From Avena insularis (lineage: Eukaryota > Streptophyta > Magnoliopsida > Poales > Poaceae): a DNA stretch of 64,000 nucleotides. Each line of letters starts with the position of its first letter. Position 1 is the first letter of the stretch. Position numbers and translations under genes: made by a program. This document shows positions 34,885-46,265 of this stretch, in pieces. The DNA lies in the NCBI GenBank assembly GCA_023614405.1, contig CM042687.1:69360992-69424991 (forward strand), in the 5' to 3' direction. The notes beneath the pieces were generated by a model. The model searched no databases, was not told the origin of the DNA, and was given only the letters and a program-made list of their open reading frames with translations.

Positions 34885-34902
34885 TGACGCCGTTGGCGGG
34901 GA
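34885..34902 (+). other. Primer binding site, tRNA-Asp type (element X)
   Basis: TGACGCCGTTGGCGGGGA lies 9 nt after the LTR end at 34875 and matches tRNA-Asp priming sequence with two differences. Confidence 0.7.
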
Positions 34903-34931
34903 GAAAGTATTGCCCAAGCTACCATGATAAG

Positions 34932-36372
34932 TGATGACCCACAAGTAAAGGGGGTGTATCGTAGTACTTTCGATAAATAGGAGTGTCGATCCCAACGAGG
35001 AGCGGAAGGTGCTGAACAGTGGTATGGAGCAGGAAATTCCTGTGAATACATAGAAACTGGTTTTTAGTGGTTTTCTAACAAGGAAACAAAACAAGGAGCA
35101 AGTAACAAAAGTAACGAACAAACGGAGCAAGTGGCCCAATCCTTTCTTAGCAAAGGACAAGCCGGTGGAAATACTTATAAGGATCAAACGTTCTCGAGGA
35201 CACATGGGAATTATGTCAAGTGCTTTCGCCTCAAATAGTTGAGTACTCTTCTCTGGTGTTGTAAGTGTTGTGTGGGTGAACCTGTGCTAATGTACCGACC
35301 GTACTTGGACTAATACATACTTGTGATTAAACCCCCTGCAAACATCTGTAACTATAGGAAAGTAATTAAGATATAAATCTAACTACAGACTTAAACTCTG
35401 AGATCCTATGCTCCCTTGTGCAAAGGTGTCCTAACGAGGGTTCAGGTTTCTGTCACTCCGGTAACCCCAAATTAGTAGCCAAATACACAATGCATTCCCC
35501 TAGGCCCATAAATGGTCAAGTATCATGTAGTCGACATTCACATGACACCACTAGAAGAATAGCACCACAACTTAAATACTAACTCATCACAGATTCACTA
35601 CTAACAACATGACTTCTCCCATGTCCTCAAGAACTAAACGAACTACTCACAAGACATCATATGGATCAAGATCAAGGATGATATGGTAATGGATAACAAT
35701 CTGACATAAACAATAATCCAATGGTTCCACTCACAAGCATCAACTACAATAGTAATCAACACCAAGAAAGTTTCCCCTAAGAACTAAAGCAATATCCAAC
35801 ACGATTGTTACAGCGGGACGGAGTGGTGGTGATGGTGCTGGTGGAGATGATGGTGTGGATGATGATGATGATCCTGATGAAGCCTAGCTTGATGAAGGTG
35901 TTGATGGCGACGGTCTCCCCTCTTCGGGAAGGAATTCCCCTGGCAGCAATCTATCTGCCGGAGAGATCTTTCTCTCTCGGTGTTTTCCGCCCCCAGAGGC
36001 GGCGGAAATCTATCTGTGGTCGCTCCCCTGGTTTTAGGGTTTCGTAGGTAAGATATAGGCGAAGGGGCGGAGTCGGAGGCCGGGCAGATGGGCCACACCT
36101 GCCCTAGGCGCGGGGTCAGGTGGGCCCACGCCTAGGGGGTGTGGGCCCCCTAAGGCCCCACTTCGTCCCTCCTTCTGGCTTCCTTCATCTTTTGGTAAAA
36201 TAATATGTTTCCATATTTTCTGGTATTTTTCTGATCTTTGCGAAATTGCACCGAAACGCCTTCTTTTACATCAGAATCCAGACTCCGGCAGTCCATCCTC
36301 CAAGAATCATCCAAATATCAATGAATAGAGGTAAATTATGATATAGAATGGTGATGCAAATTGGGCATATCA
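34932..36372 (-). repeat. 3' LTR of element C
   Basis: 1441 bp. Compared with the 5' LTR it lacks a 53-bp segment present at about 42067-42119. A GAT/GGT-rich trinucleotide tract (35820-35885) is shared with the 5' LTR (41570-41636). Confidence 0.92.
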
Positions 36373-36384
36373 ACTCCCCCAAGC
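36373..36384 (-). other. Polypurine tract of element C
   Basis: The minus strand reads GCTTGGGGGAGT directly before the 3' LTR. It comes only a few nt after the integrase stop, showing how much 3' sequence is missing. Confidence 0.75.
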
Positions 36385-37944
36385 TTAGACTTCGCTTGTC
36401 CCCAAAGCGTCATTCAACTTTTTAGCCCAATTTTTTCTAGACCTATTGACAGTCTTCTCCAAGATAGATTTAATTTCCCTATTAGAAATTTCTACTTGTC
36501 CACTAGTTTGGGGGTGATAAGCTGAAGCTATTATGTGGTTTACATCATACTTAGTGAAAGTTTTTATAAAACACCCATGAATAAAATGAGAGCCTCCATC
36601 AGTCATGAGATATCTAGGCACACCGAACCTAGGAAAAATGACATCCTTAAGCATTTTCAAAGAGGTCTTACCATCAGCGTTGTTTGTAGGTATGGCTTCT
36701 ACCCACTTTGTAACATAGTCAACGGCAACAAGAATATGAGTGTACCCTTTTGAAGGGGGAAAAGGACCCATAACATCAAATCCCCAACAATCAAAAGGTT
36801 CAATAACAAGAGAATAATTCATAGGCATTTCATTGCGTCTAGAGATGTTACCTACTCGTTGGCATTCGTCACATGATAAGACAAACTTCCTTGCATCTTT
36901 AAAAAGGGTAGGCCAATAAAATCCAGATTGTAAAACCTTTTGTGCAGTCCTATCCCCAGCATGATGTCCTCCATAAGCACTGCCATGACATTTTCTCATT
37001 ATCTCTTGTTGTTCAAATTCTGGAACACATCTTCGCATAATGCCATCTACTCCTTCTTTATATAAGTGTGGGTCATCCCAAAAGTAATGCCTTAGATCAT
37101 AAAAGAATTTTCTTCTTTGCTGAGCTGTAAAGGTTGGAGGCAAATACTTGGAAACAATAAAGTTAGCATAATCAGCATACCAAGGACTCTCATGTGGACT
37201 TACCCTTATTGTAGCTAGCTGCTCATTTGGAAAACTATCATTTACAGGCAAAGGGTCAAAAGAAATATTTTCCAAATGAGATAAATTATCAGCAACAGGA
37301 TTATTAGCACCTTTCCTATCCACAATATGCAGATCAAACTCTTGCAAAAGCAATACCCACCTTATAATCCTAGGCTTAGCGTCCTTCTTTTTCATAAGGT
37401 ATTTAATAGCCGCATGATCAGTATGAATAGTAACCTTAGAATCAACAATATAAGGTCTAAACTTATCACAAGCAAAGATTACAGCTAAGAACTCTTTTTC
37501 AGTAGTAGCATAATTCTTTTGAGCAGCATCCAGAGTCTTGCTAGCATAATGAATAACATTCAGCTTCTTGTCAACACGTTGTCCCAGGACAGCACCCACA
37601 GCAAAGTCACTATCATCACACATGATTTCAAAAGGTAAACTCCAATCAGGTGGTTGGACTATAGGAGCAGTTGTCAAATCTTTCTTCAAAGTTTCAAAAG
37701 CTTCCTTACAATCATCTTCAAAAACAAAAGGTACATCTTTTTGAAGAAGATTAGTAAGGGGCTTTGAAATTTTGGAGAAATATTTAATAAACTGTCTATA
37801 GAAACCAGCATGACCAAGGATACTATGAATACCTTTGATATCTCTAGGACAAGGTGTCTTCTCAATTGCTTCAATTTTGGCTCTGTCAACTTCAATACCT
37901 CTTTCAGAGATCTTGTGTCCAAGAACAATCCCTTCATTAACCAT
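36385..37944 (-). pseudogene. RNase H and integrase of element C, C-terminally truncated
   Basis: This frame of 519 codons follows RT in the same phase after one TGA (37953-37951). RNase H shows [34 protein letters not shown] and [12 protein letters not shown], with acidic residues present. Integrase has the HHCC zinc domain ([12 protein letters not shown] with SCDECQR) and the triad Asp in FDVMGPF, Asp in MTDGGSHF and Glu in [10 protein letters not shown]. It stops at [10 protein letters not shown], well short of the usual C-terminal DNA-binding part, because a deletion joins the core to the polypurine tract. Integrase would insert cDNA in the nucleus; this one lacks a normal C-terminus. Confidence 0.88.
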
Positions 37945-37950
37945 GAAATA

Positions 37951-39240
37951 TCATTTTTTCCAATTAAGAACAAGGTTGGTTTCTTCACATCTCTGCAAAA
38001 CTTTATCAAGGTTGTGCAAATAGTTATCAAAAGAAGTCCCATAAACGGAAAAGTCGTCCATGAAAACCTCCACAATTTCTTCACAAAAACCATGAAAGAT
38101 AGCAGACATACACCTCTGAAACATAGCAGGAGCATTGCATAAACCAAAAGGCATACGCCTATAAGCATAAGTACCATAAGGACAAGTGAAAGTAGTTTTC
38201 TCTTGGTCATGTGCTTTCACAGCAATTTGAGAAAACCTAGAATAACCATCAAGAAAACAAAAGTGAGTCTTTTTGGACAACCTCTTAAGCATTTGATCAA
38301 TAAAGGGCAAAGGATAATGATCTTTCTTAGTAACTTTATTAATCATTCTAAAATCAATGCACATTCTATACCCAACCACTACTCTTTGGGGTATAAGCTC
38401 ATTATCCTCATTAGGCACAATAGTTATTCCCCCTTTCTTGGGAACACAATGAACAGGGCTAACCCATTGACTATCAGCAATAGGATAAATAATACCACCA
38501 TCAAGGAGTTTTAATACCTCATTTCTTACCGCGTCCTTCATTTTAGGATTTAGACGGCGTTGGTGCTCAACAACTGGTTTTGCATCAGGCTCTATATTAA
38601 TAGCATGCTGACATATAGTAGGAGAAATCCCCTTTAAATCGTCAAGAGTATAGCCCATAGCTCCTTGGTGTTTCTTCAATACTTCCAATAACCTTTCTTC
38701 TTCCTTTCCTGAAAGTTTAGAACTAATAATAACAGGATATAATTTTTTATCATCAAGATAAGCATATTTAAGATCATCAGGTAAAGGTTTTAATTCGAAA
38801 ACAAGTTCCCCTTTAGGTGGTAGTGTGGTACCCAAATCTTCCACAGGTAGATTATGCTTAAGCTGTTCCGGTTGACGAAGGAAAACCTCGTCAATCTCAT
38901 TTCTTTCCTTCATGAAGACATCACTTTCATGATCTTCCATAAATTGCTGCAAAGCATTGTTAGGAGCAAGAGAAATAGCAGAAAGTTGTTCAACCCTGAA
39001 ATCCTCATCAGGCAGTTCATTTTCATAAGGAGTTTTGGAAAATTTGGGAAAATTATACTCATAAGACTCTCCAACAAACTTAGTCAAAACTTTTTCCTTC
39101 CTACAATCTATGATAGCCCCACAAGTATTAAGGAAGGGTCTGCCAAAGATAATAGGATAGGTTTTACTAGCTTCTTTACCAAGTACTAGAAAATCAGCAG
39201 GATATTTAATCTTACCACAAAGGACCTCCACATCTCTTAC
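37951..39240 (-). pseudogene. Reverse transcriptase of element C
   Basis: Coding homology starts near 39240 after a frameshift from gag-protease (VEVLCGKIKYPADFLVLG). It includes the Athila-type linker (EHQRRLNPKMKDAV), SQWVSPVHCVPKKGG, the fingers/palm (MCIDFRMINKVTKKDHYPLP) and the FMDDFSVYG catalytic box near 38060. It ends at TGA 37953-37951, in frame with the downstream RNase H, so a single stop separates them. Apart from this the RT is uninterrupted and its active site looks intact. Confidence 0.9.
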
Positions 39241-40555
39241 AAATACCAATAGGGAAAACTTGCTCTCTATTAGCAATGTGAATAACCACATCAATGTCCT
39301 CAAGCTCATAAGGACCAATCTCATGCATAATTTCCCTGTAAAGCTCATATGGAATGGCACTGGAACTAGCACCAATATCACATAAACTATAGTAGCTATG
39401 ACTAACAATTTTAACATAAAGCACAGGGACACTAGCTTTTCTAACTTTCTTAGGATGAGAAATAATATTAGTAGCGTCTTCACAGAAGACAATATGCTCA
39501 TCCTCTATATTTCTAGTGACAAGATCTTTCACAATAGCTACCACAGGTTCAATATCAATAAGCTCGTTAGGCCCTACAATTTTCTTTGCGCTTTTGCTAA
39601 CCACATTAGCCATAATAGAGTTCTCCCTTACCTTGGAGGGAAAAGGAATTTTCTCAACATAAGGTTCAGGCAAAATAGGATCGACAGTACAAACCTCTGT
39701 GCTAGCAGAAACATGGGTGACAATGTCTTTATAAGGAGCATGGTACTTGTCCCACTCTTTCTTGGGAATTTCAATATAAGAGTCAAAGGCATTAAAACAT
39801 TTTACAATAACTTGAGGATCAATACCAAACTCATTACTAATATCACGGAAGTTATCAGTTCCCATAAAAGATTTAATGCATTCATAATCATAGTTTATAC
39901 CTGACTTTCTTCCTTTTTCATTCTCCCAAGCTTTAGTGTTGTCTTGAATACGGTCTAAGAGATCCCATTTGGCTTCTTCCTTCATACGTGTGAATAATCC
40001 AGCACACGAAGCATCTAGTAAATCTTTATCATGAAGAGGAAGCCTAGCATAAAAGTTATTGAGAATAATATTGTTAGGGAGTTCATTAATAGGACATTTA
40101 AGCATCAGTAACTTCAATCTCCCCCAAACTTGAGCTGTACTCTCTCCATCAAGAGGCCAAATGTTGTATATAAGATTTCTATCCTTACGAATTTCACTGG
40201 GAGGATAAAATTTAGAGTAAAAGAGAGATGCCATCTCCTCCCATTCCATGGATTGTCCATTCTTCAGCAGCTTATACCATTCTTCAGCTCTCCCTTTCAA
40301 GGATATGTAGAGTAACTTCTTCTTCACCTGTTCAGTTGTGATACCTGCACACTTAAACAACCCGCATAATTCATGGATAAAAAGCAAGTGATCACCAGGA
40401 TGGACAGTTCCATACCCAAAATAATAATTATCCATAACACGATTAACAATACTTGTAGGTATCTTAAAAGGATGTATCTCAACAGCAGGTGGTTCATCTA
40501 CTACCCTAGCAGTGGTAGTAGTTTTCCCAAACAGAAAACCAAGTGGGTTATCCAT
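39212..40555 (-). pseudogene. gag and protease of element C
   Basis: The likely start is ATG 40555 (MDNPLGFLFGKTTTTARVVD); the frame is also open upstream to 40624. The gag core has LLYISLKGRAEEWYKLL and LFYSKFYPPSEIRKDRNLIY, as in Athila-type gag. No CCHC knuckle is evident. The protease-like motif CDIGASSSAIP lies near 39380-39348. The frame then shifts near 39240 by a 1-nt change and ends at 39212, while pol continues in the neighbouring frame. About 450 residues in total. Intact gag up to the protease end is notable for an old copy. Confidence 0.85.
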
Positions 40556-40642
40556 ATTGGAAACAAAGTAACAAGCAGTAACAAAAGCAATACTCATAGT
40601 AAAAGTTTCCCTTACCAGTTCCACTCTTCAATAGCGCTTCAC

Positions 40643-40660
40643 TCCCCGACAACGGAGCCA
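40643..40660 (-). other. Primer binding site, tRNA-Asp type (element C)
   Basis: The minus strand reads TGGCTCCGTTGTCGGGGA, 11 nt after the 5' LTR end at 40672. It matches tRNA-Asp priming sequence with two changes. Confidence 0.75.
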
Positions 40661-40671
40661 GAAAATAGTCT

Positions 40672-42175
40672 TGATGACCCAGAAGTATAGGGGGTGTATC
40701 ATAGTACTTTTGATAAATAGGAGTGTTGATCTCAACGAGGAGCAGAAGGTGCTGAACAATGGTATGGAGCAGGAAATTCCTGTGAATACTTAGCAAACGG
40801 ATTTTTAGTGGTTTTCTGACAAGGCAACAAAACAAGGAGCAAGTAACGAACAAACGGAGAAAGTGGCCCAATCCTTTCTTAGCAAAGGACAAGACGGTGG
40901 AAATACTTATAAGGACTAAACGTTCTCGAGGACACATGGGAATTCTGTCAAGTGCTTTCGCTTCAAATAGCCGAGTATTCTTCTCTGGTGTTGTAAGTGT
41001 TGTGTGGGTGAACCCGTGCTAATGTACTGACCGTACTTGGACTAATACATACTTGTTATTAAACCCCCTACAAACATCCCTAACTACAGGAAAGTAATTA
41101 AGATATAAATCTAACCACAGCCTTAAACTCTGAGATCCTACGCTCCCTTGTGCAAACGTGTCCTAACGGGGGTTCAGGTTTCTGTCACTCCGGCAACCCC
41201 ACAATTAGTAGCCAAATACACAATGCATTCCCCTAGGCCCATAAATGGTGAAGTATCATGTAGTCAACGTTCACATGACACCACTAGAAAAATAGCACCA
41301 TAACTTAAATACTAAACCATTGAATAATAACTCATCACATATTCACTACTAACAACATGACTTCCCCCATGTCCTCAAGAACTAAATGAACTACTCACAA
41401 GACATCATATGGATCAAGATCAAGGATGATATGGTAATGGATAACAATCTGGACATAAACAATAATCCAATGGTTCCACTCACAAGCATCAACTACAATA
41501 GTAATCAACACCGGGAAAATTTCCCCTAAGAACTAAAGCAATATCCAACATGATTGTTACAGCAGGACGGAGTGGTGATGATGGTGCTGGTGGAGATGAT
41601 GGTGTGGATGATGATGATGATGATCCCGATGAAGCCTAGCTTGATGACGGTGTTGATTGCGACGGTCTCCCCTCTCTGGGAAGGAATTCCCCCGGCAGCA
41701 ATCTGTCTGCCGAAGAGATCTTCTCTCTCGGTGTTTTCCGCCCCCTAGAGGTGGCGGAAATCTATCTTTGGTCGCTCCCCTAGTGTTAGGGTTTCGTAGG
41801 GAAGATATAGACGAAGGGGCGGAGTCAGAGGCCGGGCAGGTGGGCCACACCTGCCCTAGGTGCGGGGTCAGGTGTTCCCGCGCCTAGGGGGTGTGGGCCC
41901 CCTGAGGCCCCACTTTGTCCCTCCTTCTGGCTTCCTTCATCTTCTGGTAAAATAATATGTTTCCATATTTTTCTGGTATTTTTCTGATCTTTGCGAAATT
42001 CCACCGAAACGTCTTCTTTTCCATCAGAATCCAGACTGCGGCAGTCCATCCTCCAAGAATCATCCAACATGCATAAACACATGAAAAAGCCATAAGTAAT
42101 ACCTCATAACAAGACAAATATCAATGAATAGAGGTAAATTATGATATAGAATGGTGATGCAAATTGGGAGTATCA
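40672..42175 (-). repeat. 5' LTR of element C
   Basis: 1504 bp, starts TGATACTCCC at 42175 and ends GGGTCATCA at 40672 on the minus strand. The outer flank ATAAG matches the other end. Confidence 0.92.
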
Positions 42176-42254
42176 ATAAGTATTTGAAGCACGGTGAGGT
42201 ACAACATTCATATAATTTGCCAGTAAATAACATATAAAAACACAACAAACACAA

Positions 42255-42779
42255 TTGTTGCTCCCCAAGTTCACCCTGAAGGACCTTTTTATAGGTAGTG
42301 GCTCCATAATTGGGAAAGATAAAACTGAAGAATTCTTCAATCATGTTAGCAAGCATGAGGATATTGAGGATAAATCTATAGCAGAGCTTGCTCCTAATTA
42401 TGAAATTGCTGCAGCTTCTTTAGTTCATATGCTGGAGGCTAGGTTTGTTAGCCTTAACCCCATGATGCAAATTTTGTTCCTAAAACTAAGAGAACAAAAA
42501 GAATGCTGAAAAGAGAGAATTCATTCTTGAAACTTTACTAAAAGAGTTCCATGATATTGCTAAGGAAGCCAAAAAAAGTTCTTTGAGCATTTTAACATGC
42601 TAGGCTCATGCGTAGATGTTGTGGGTACTTCAGATAAAACCAAGCCTAGAGAGGAATTTAAGATACCCATACCCTTTAAGCTTGTTGGAATGCATGAGGC
42701 CTTTGAAAAGAATTTTGATTGGATTGTTCCTGAAAATCCTTTTGATGAAAGTAGTAAACCAAAGAGAAATGAGAAGTGA
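42255..42779 (+). pseudogene. gag-like fragments of element X
   Basis: Two short frames, 42255-42509 (84 codons) and 42597-42779 (60 codons), lie 0.1 kb into the visible internal part of X. The first contains HVSKHEDIEDKSIAELAPNY and LEARFVSLNPMMQ. The second contains GTSDKTKPREEFKIPIPFKL and a Glu/Asn/Pro-rich end. They are separated by stops and a shift. The wording resembles the short ORF of non-autonomous Gypsy elements, but no domain can be assigned. No enzyme motif follows. Confidence 0.4.
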
Positions 42780-45567
42780 TCCTCCAAAACTCATTTGGAT
42801 GAGATACCTCTCATAGTTGAAGACTTTGCAAGTATTGATCTAAATTCCTCATTTGAAAATACTTGATTTCTTGCTTCTTGTGCCTAACTTAAAGGCGTTA
42901 AAGAAAAGTACTTGTTGGATGATAACCCAAGAGTTTTCTTGAGTCTTGGAAGTTATTACTTCAGTAATGACCTCTCCTTATCCTTTTTGTTTGCTTTTTG
43001 TGCCAAGAATGACCTCTAATGAGAGGGAAGTAAGATTTGGGGAGTTGTTGTCCTGAAACAGATTTCTGTCCTCCACCATAAAAATTCGTGAGGAGACTCT
43101 GTAAGTCGGATTCAGCTGAATATTTATGAATACATCCCCCAGTATGTTATCTAACTTTCATTAGTTCAACACTTTTTTATTTGAGAAACAGAAGATTTTC
43201 GAAAAAATCAGTTTCTACCAGCTGGTCTGTTTTAACAGAGATCTGCCATTATTTGCATTTGCTTCTTATTGATTCCTTTTTGAGTTCTATTTTGGGGAAT
43301 TGAGATTTTTGAAGGAGTTGCTACAGTATCTTGTGTAATTAGTGAAAAGTTTTTATGTTCCAAAGCTTAGCCTAAAGGTCTATTATCTTTTGAATACACT
43401 AATGTTGCTAATGAATATTGTGTGAAGTTTTGTATGAAGGAAAATTTTCGGCATGTAGAGAAAGAATGATGTAATGAGATGAAGAATGGACAAAAGCTCA
43501 AGCTTGGGGATGCCACCTGATGTCACCCCAATAAATATCCAAGAGGTACAAGCGTCAAAGCTTGGGGATGCCCAAGGCATCACCTTCTTCATCAATAAAA
43601 AGCTCAGGTCTTTCTAGACACTTCGATTTTATTGTTTCATGCACTGTTGTGTTGTTCTTGGAGCATCTTACTTTTTGTTTGCTTTGTTTAGTTTTTTTAG
43701 TTTTCTTGAATAAAGTAGTTTGGACCCCCGTTCTCGTTGTGTTGTTTCAAATAAGTTGCTTGGTGTTGGAAAGGAGTAGAAAGTTCTTGCTTGATAAGTG
43801 CAAGAGGAGCTTGCATTGACTGTGACTTAGATTTTAGCATGACATGCTAGGTGTTGTTTTAACCTTATTCTTAGTGATTATTGTTGTAGAATGTATTGTT
43901 CCAAACAATTGGGATTGCTTAGTGTGCCTTGAAGAAATCATGCGTTGTTTTAGCATACAAAAGCATAGTATTGTGGTATTCTCCTTTGATGCTTTGTTTG
44001 GGTTGACTTGGCACATGCTTACACCATGTTGTGACTATGAACAATTCACCATAGCCTCTATGATCATTTAGTCCTTGACTTGTAGTACCACTCTATGCTT
44101 TGATTAGTAATGTTTTTTTTCTATGCATGATTATGGCCATTATTGCTCTCTTAGTTGGTTGCTCTCAGTCTTTTGCTAGCCTCCACTTGTATGAGTAAGC
44201 TCTACTCATGTTTCCAACTCCCAAGAAACCAAGTTATTCCAAAGTGTCCACTATAAATTCCTATGCATGGTGTGTTACACCATTCCAAGTATATTCTTGT
44301 TTTCAGCTATCTTTCAATTAAAAAGTATTTTGATATGTGAAAACTTAGTGATTAAAGCCCTCACAAACTTGATGGAACACTTTATATTCCTTGCCCCTAA
44401 TAAACTTGAACCATTGTGTCGTATATGTTGTATATGCTTGCACTTATACGTTGGAATTAGCAGAACCATGCGGTCATGGGGAACGGTTTCAACATTGCAC
44501 TTGTACTTTGTACACAGTTGATATCATGCTCTTTTGTCTATGGATGTCACCGGTGTGAAATAAATAGGGAGCTTGTAAGTCCATGGAGTTATGTATTTTG
44601 TGTTAGAGAAACGCCTGGGCCGCTAGCCTAAGTCATGCCTAATCATGGTGGAAACTTGTAGCATCACCATAATGAGCTATTTGTGAAGCATCCTCAATAA
44701 AAAGCTATGAACATAGTAAATAAAAGATCGTTGAGATGCTCATTGTCTGCTTCCCTTGTCATTTTGGTTATGGGATAGCTCTTGTACCATGTGCAAGGTG
44801 TACCCCATTGGCGGTTCTCTATGAAACGCATGTACTTACTATGACAAGAACTTACAGGTGACTGAAGTTGAGTAGCATGAGGTGTGGCCCTCGTATTCAA
44901 GGGACTTGAGATTGCCAACTTATACTTTGTCAAGCATATACTCCATAGTTTGTTCACTTTAACCTTAATCACTTCAGGATGCTGATGATAGGGGCAATGA
45001 GGGCTGAAAGCTAACAAGTACCATAATTTTTGGAAGATCTTTTTAAAACTTGAAATCCCTGCTTCCCTTTGCGAAGGTCCTTTCTTCCACCATTATTTGA
45101 GTATCCACCTTCTACCTTTAGGCACCATTAAGAGAGCATAGTTACCATTATGTGTGCAGTGTCCCAAAACTTATTGATTGATGCATATTGTGATATTTCT
45201 TGTTCTTGTGGTACTTGTATATAGTCACTCTTATGAACTTTGAAGGTGTCCTATGCATCTATTTGCTACTCTATGAGGGACAAGCTGAATGCCACTATGC
45301 CATGTTTCCTGTTTGTGAAACAAACAAATGTTTTTCAATGCATGTTATTCATGATATTTGTTTGTAGCCTTTCATGTTGCATGCATAGTTACTATGTCCT
45401 ATTGTTAGAACTCCATCTTTCATGCGCATGTTTAGAGTTCTTTGATCCTAGCTTTCAATGCTTGAAAATGGTTTGATCTTGGTTTTAATGGTGCATGTCA
45501 CCTCAAAAATTATTCTTTTTATCACTTACCTACTCGAGGACGAGCAGGAGTTAAGCTTGGGGATGCT
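42780..45567 (+). other. Long non-coding 3' region of element X
   Basis: 2.8 kb of T-rich sequence with only short, domain-free ORFs. It ends at the polypurine stretch AAGCTTGGGGATGC before the LTR at 45568. From about 44990 onward it is repeated in inverted orientation at 46783-47363. Confidence 0.6.
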
Positions 45568-45858
45568 TGATACGTCGGAAACGTATCTATAATTTTTGAT
45601 GCTCCATGATTGTTTACTATCTACTTTGCTTTACTTTGTCTACACTTTGAGGTGTTTTTATATCTTTTCTGGAACTAACCTATTAACAAGTTGCCACAGT
45701 GCCAGTTGCCTGTTTTCTTCTGTTTTTGGTTCCAGAAATGCAGAAAATTAATATTCTCGGAATTGGACGGGACAAAACCCAAAGATAATATTTTACCATG
45801 GACGGCACGAAGCCAGAAGACGAGACAGAGAGGCGCCACAGGGTGGCCAACAATGTTT
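45568..45858 (+). repeat. 3' LTR of element X, truncated
   Basis: It starts TGATACGTCGGAAACGTATC after a polypurine tract. Homology to the inverted LTR at 46266-46782 is lost at about 45858, so only about 290 bp are present. Confidence 0.7.
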
Positions 45859-46265
45859 CAATGTTTTGGGGCGTCAACGTGTGAGGTAAAGACTAAATCA
45901 AGCAAACATGCAACAGATTTAGATGCAAACTATGTTTCAATGTTTAGAAACAAGGCCTAGGGATCATACTTTCACTAGTGAACACTCTCTCATATAAATA
46001 TCTTATCTTAATGATACTACTCTTAACTACTCTCAGGTTGGACAATCTAATCCATGGTAGGGCCTTCCCCAATCTAGATAACCCCACACTGTCACCTTGA
46101 GCGCTAGATGGTTCCAACAAACACCACAATTTCATAAAGACATCCAACTCTAAATATACTCATGATAAATATATATGTAACCTAGCTTAAGTGCCACACA
46201 TGGTGTGCACGCTGTCACTTTCACACACGTGGGGAAAAGCATAGATCTATTAAAGCACGTGGGGA
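45859..46265. other. Unassigned spacer between inverted LTRs
   Basis: About 0.4 kb with no ORF or LTR ends that I can recognise. It contains two copies of a GTTTCAATGTTT motif (near 45854 and 45929) and CACGTGGGGA twice near 46226-46266. It separates the plus-strand LTR of X from the minus-strand LTR of X2, and its right border is approximate. Confidence 0.4.

Larger units (their letters stand above)
34932..42175 (-). mobile_element. Element C: complete Athila-like Gypsy retrotransposon
   Basis: The LTRs (34932-36372 and 40672-42175) begin TGAT and end ATCA on the minus strand. Both sides are flanked by ATAAG (34927-34931 and 42176-42180), a clean 5-bp target-site duplication. Between them lie a tRNA-Asp-type primer site, gag-protease, RT, RNase H, integrase and a polypurine tract, in that order. 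RT wording such as PLPFIDQMLKRLSKKTHFCF and FMDDFSVYG is typical of the Athila clade. The element is 7.2 kb, short for the clade because the region after the integrase core is deleted. No envelope-like ORF is seen. Confidence 0.92.
34857..45858 (+). mobile_element. Element X: non-autonomous Gypsy-like retrotransposon, host of copies B and C
   Basis: Visible parts: the last 19 bp of the 5' LTR (34857-34875, ending GCCATCA); a tRNA-Asp-type primer site; 5' UTR to 34931; then, after C, 42181-45567 with two short gag-like ORFs and a long non-coding stretch; a polypurine run AAGCTTGGGGATGC; and the start of a 3' LTR at 45568 (TGATACGTC). Without C the internal region is only about 3.4 kb and has no protease, RT or integrase, so mobility would depend on a partner. 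TGATACGTC...CATCA LTR ends are common in Triticeae Gypsy families; I do not assign a family. Confidence 0.7.

Noticed and set aside
1..34926. Whole left part as one perfect inverted duplication (X'-A versus B-X)
   Set aside because: A and B differ throughout, Y separates A from X', and the X'/Y and B/X junctions are not equivalent. Only the central A/B fusion is supported.
37686..38210. Minus-strand ORF of 174 codons in element C
   Set aside because: Different frame over RT and RNase H; the Leu/Phe-rich peptide has no RT motifs.
39398..39904. Plus-strand ORF of 168 codons
   Set aside because: Antisense shadow of gag of element C.
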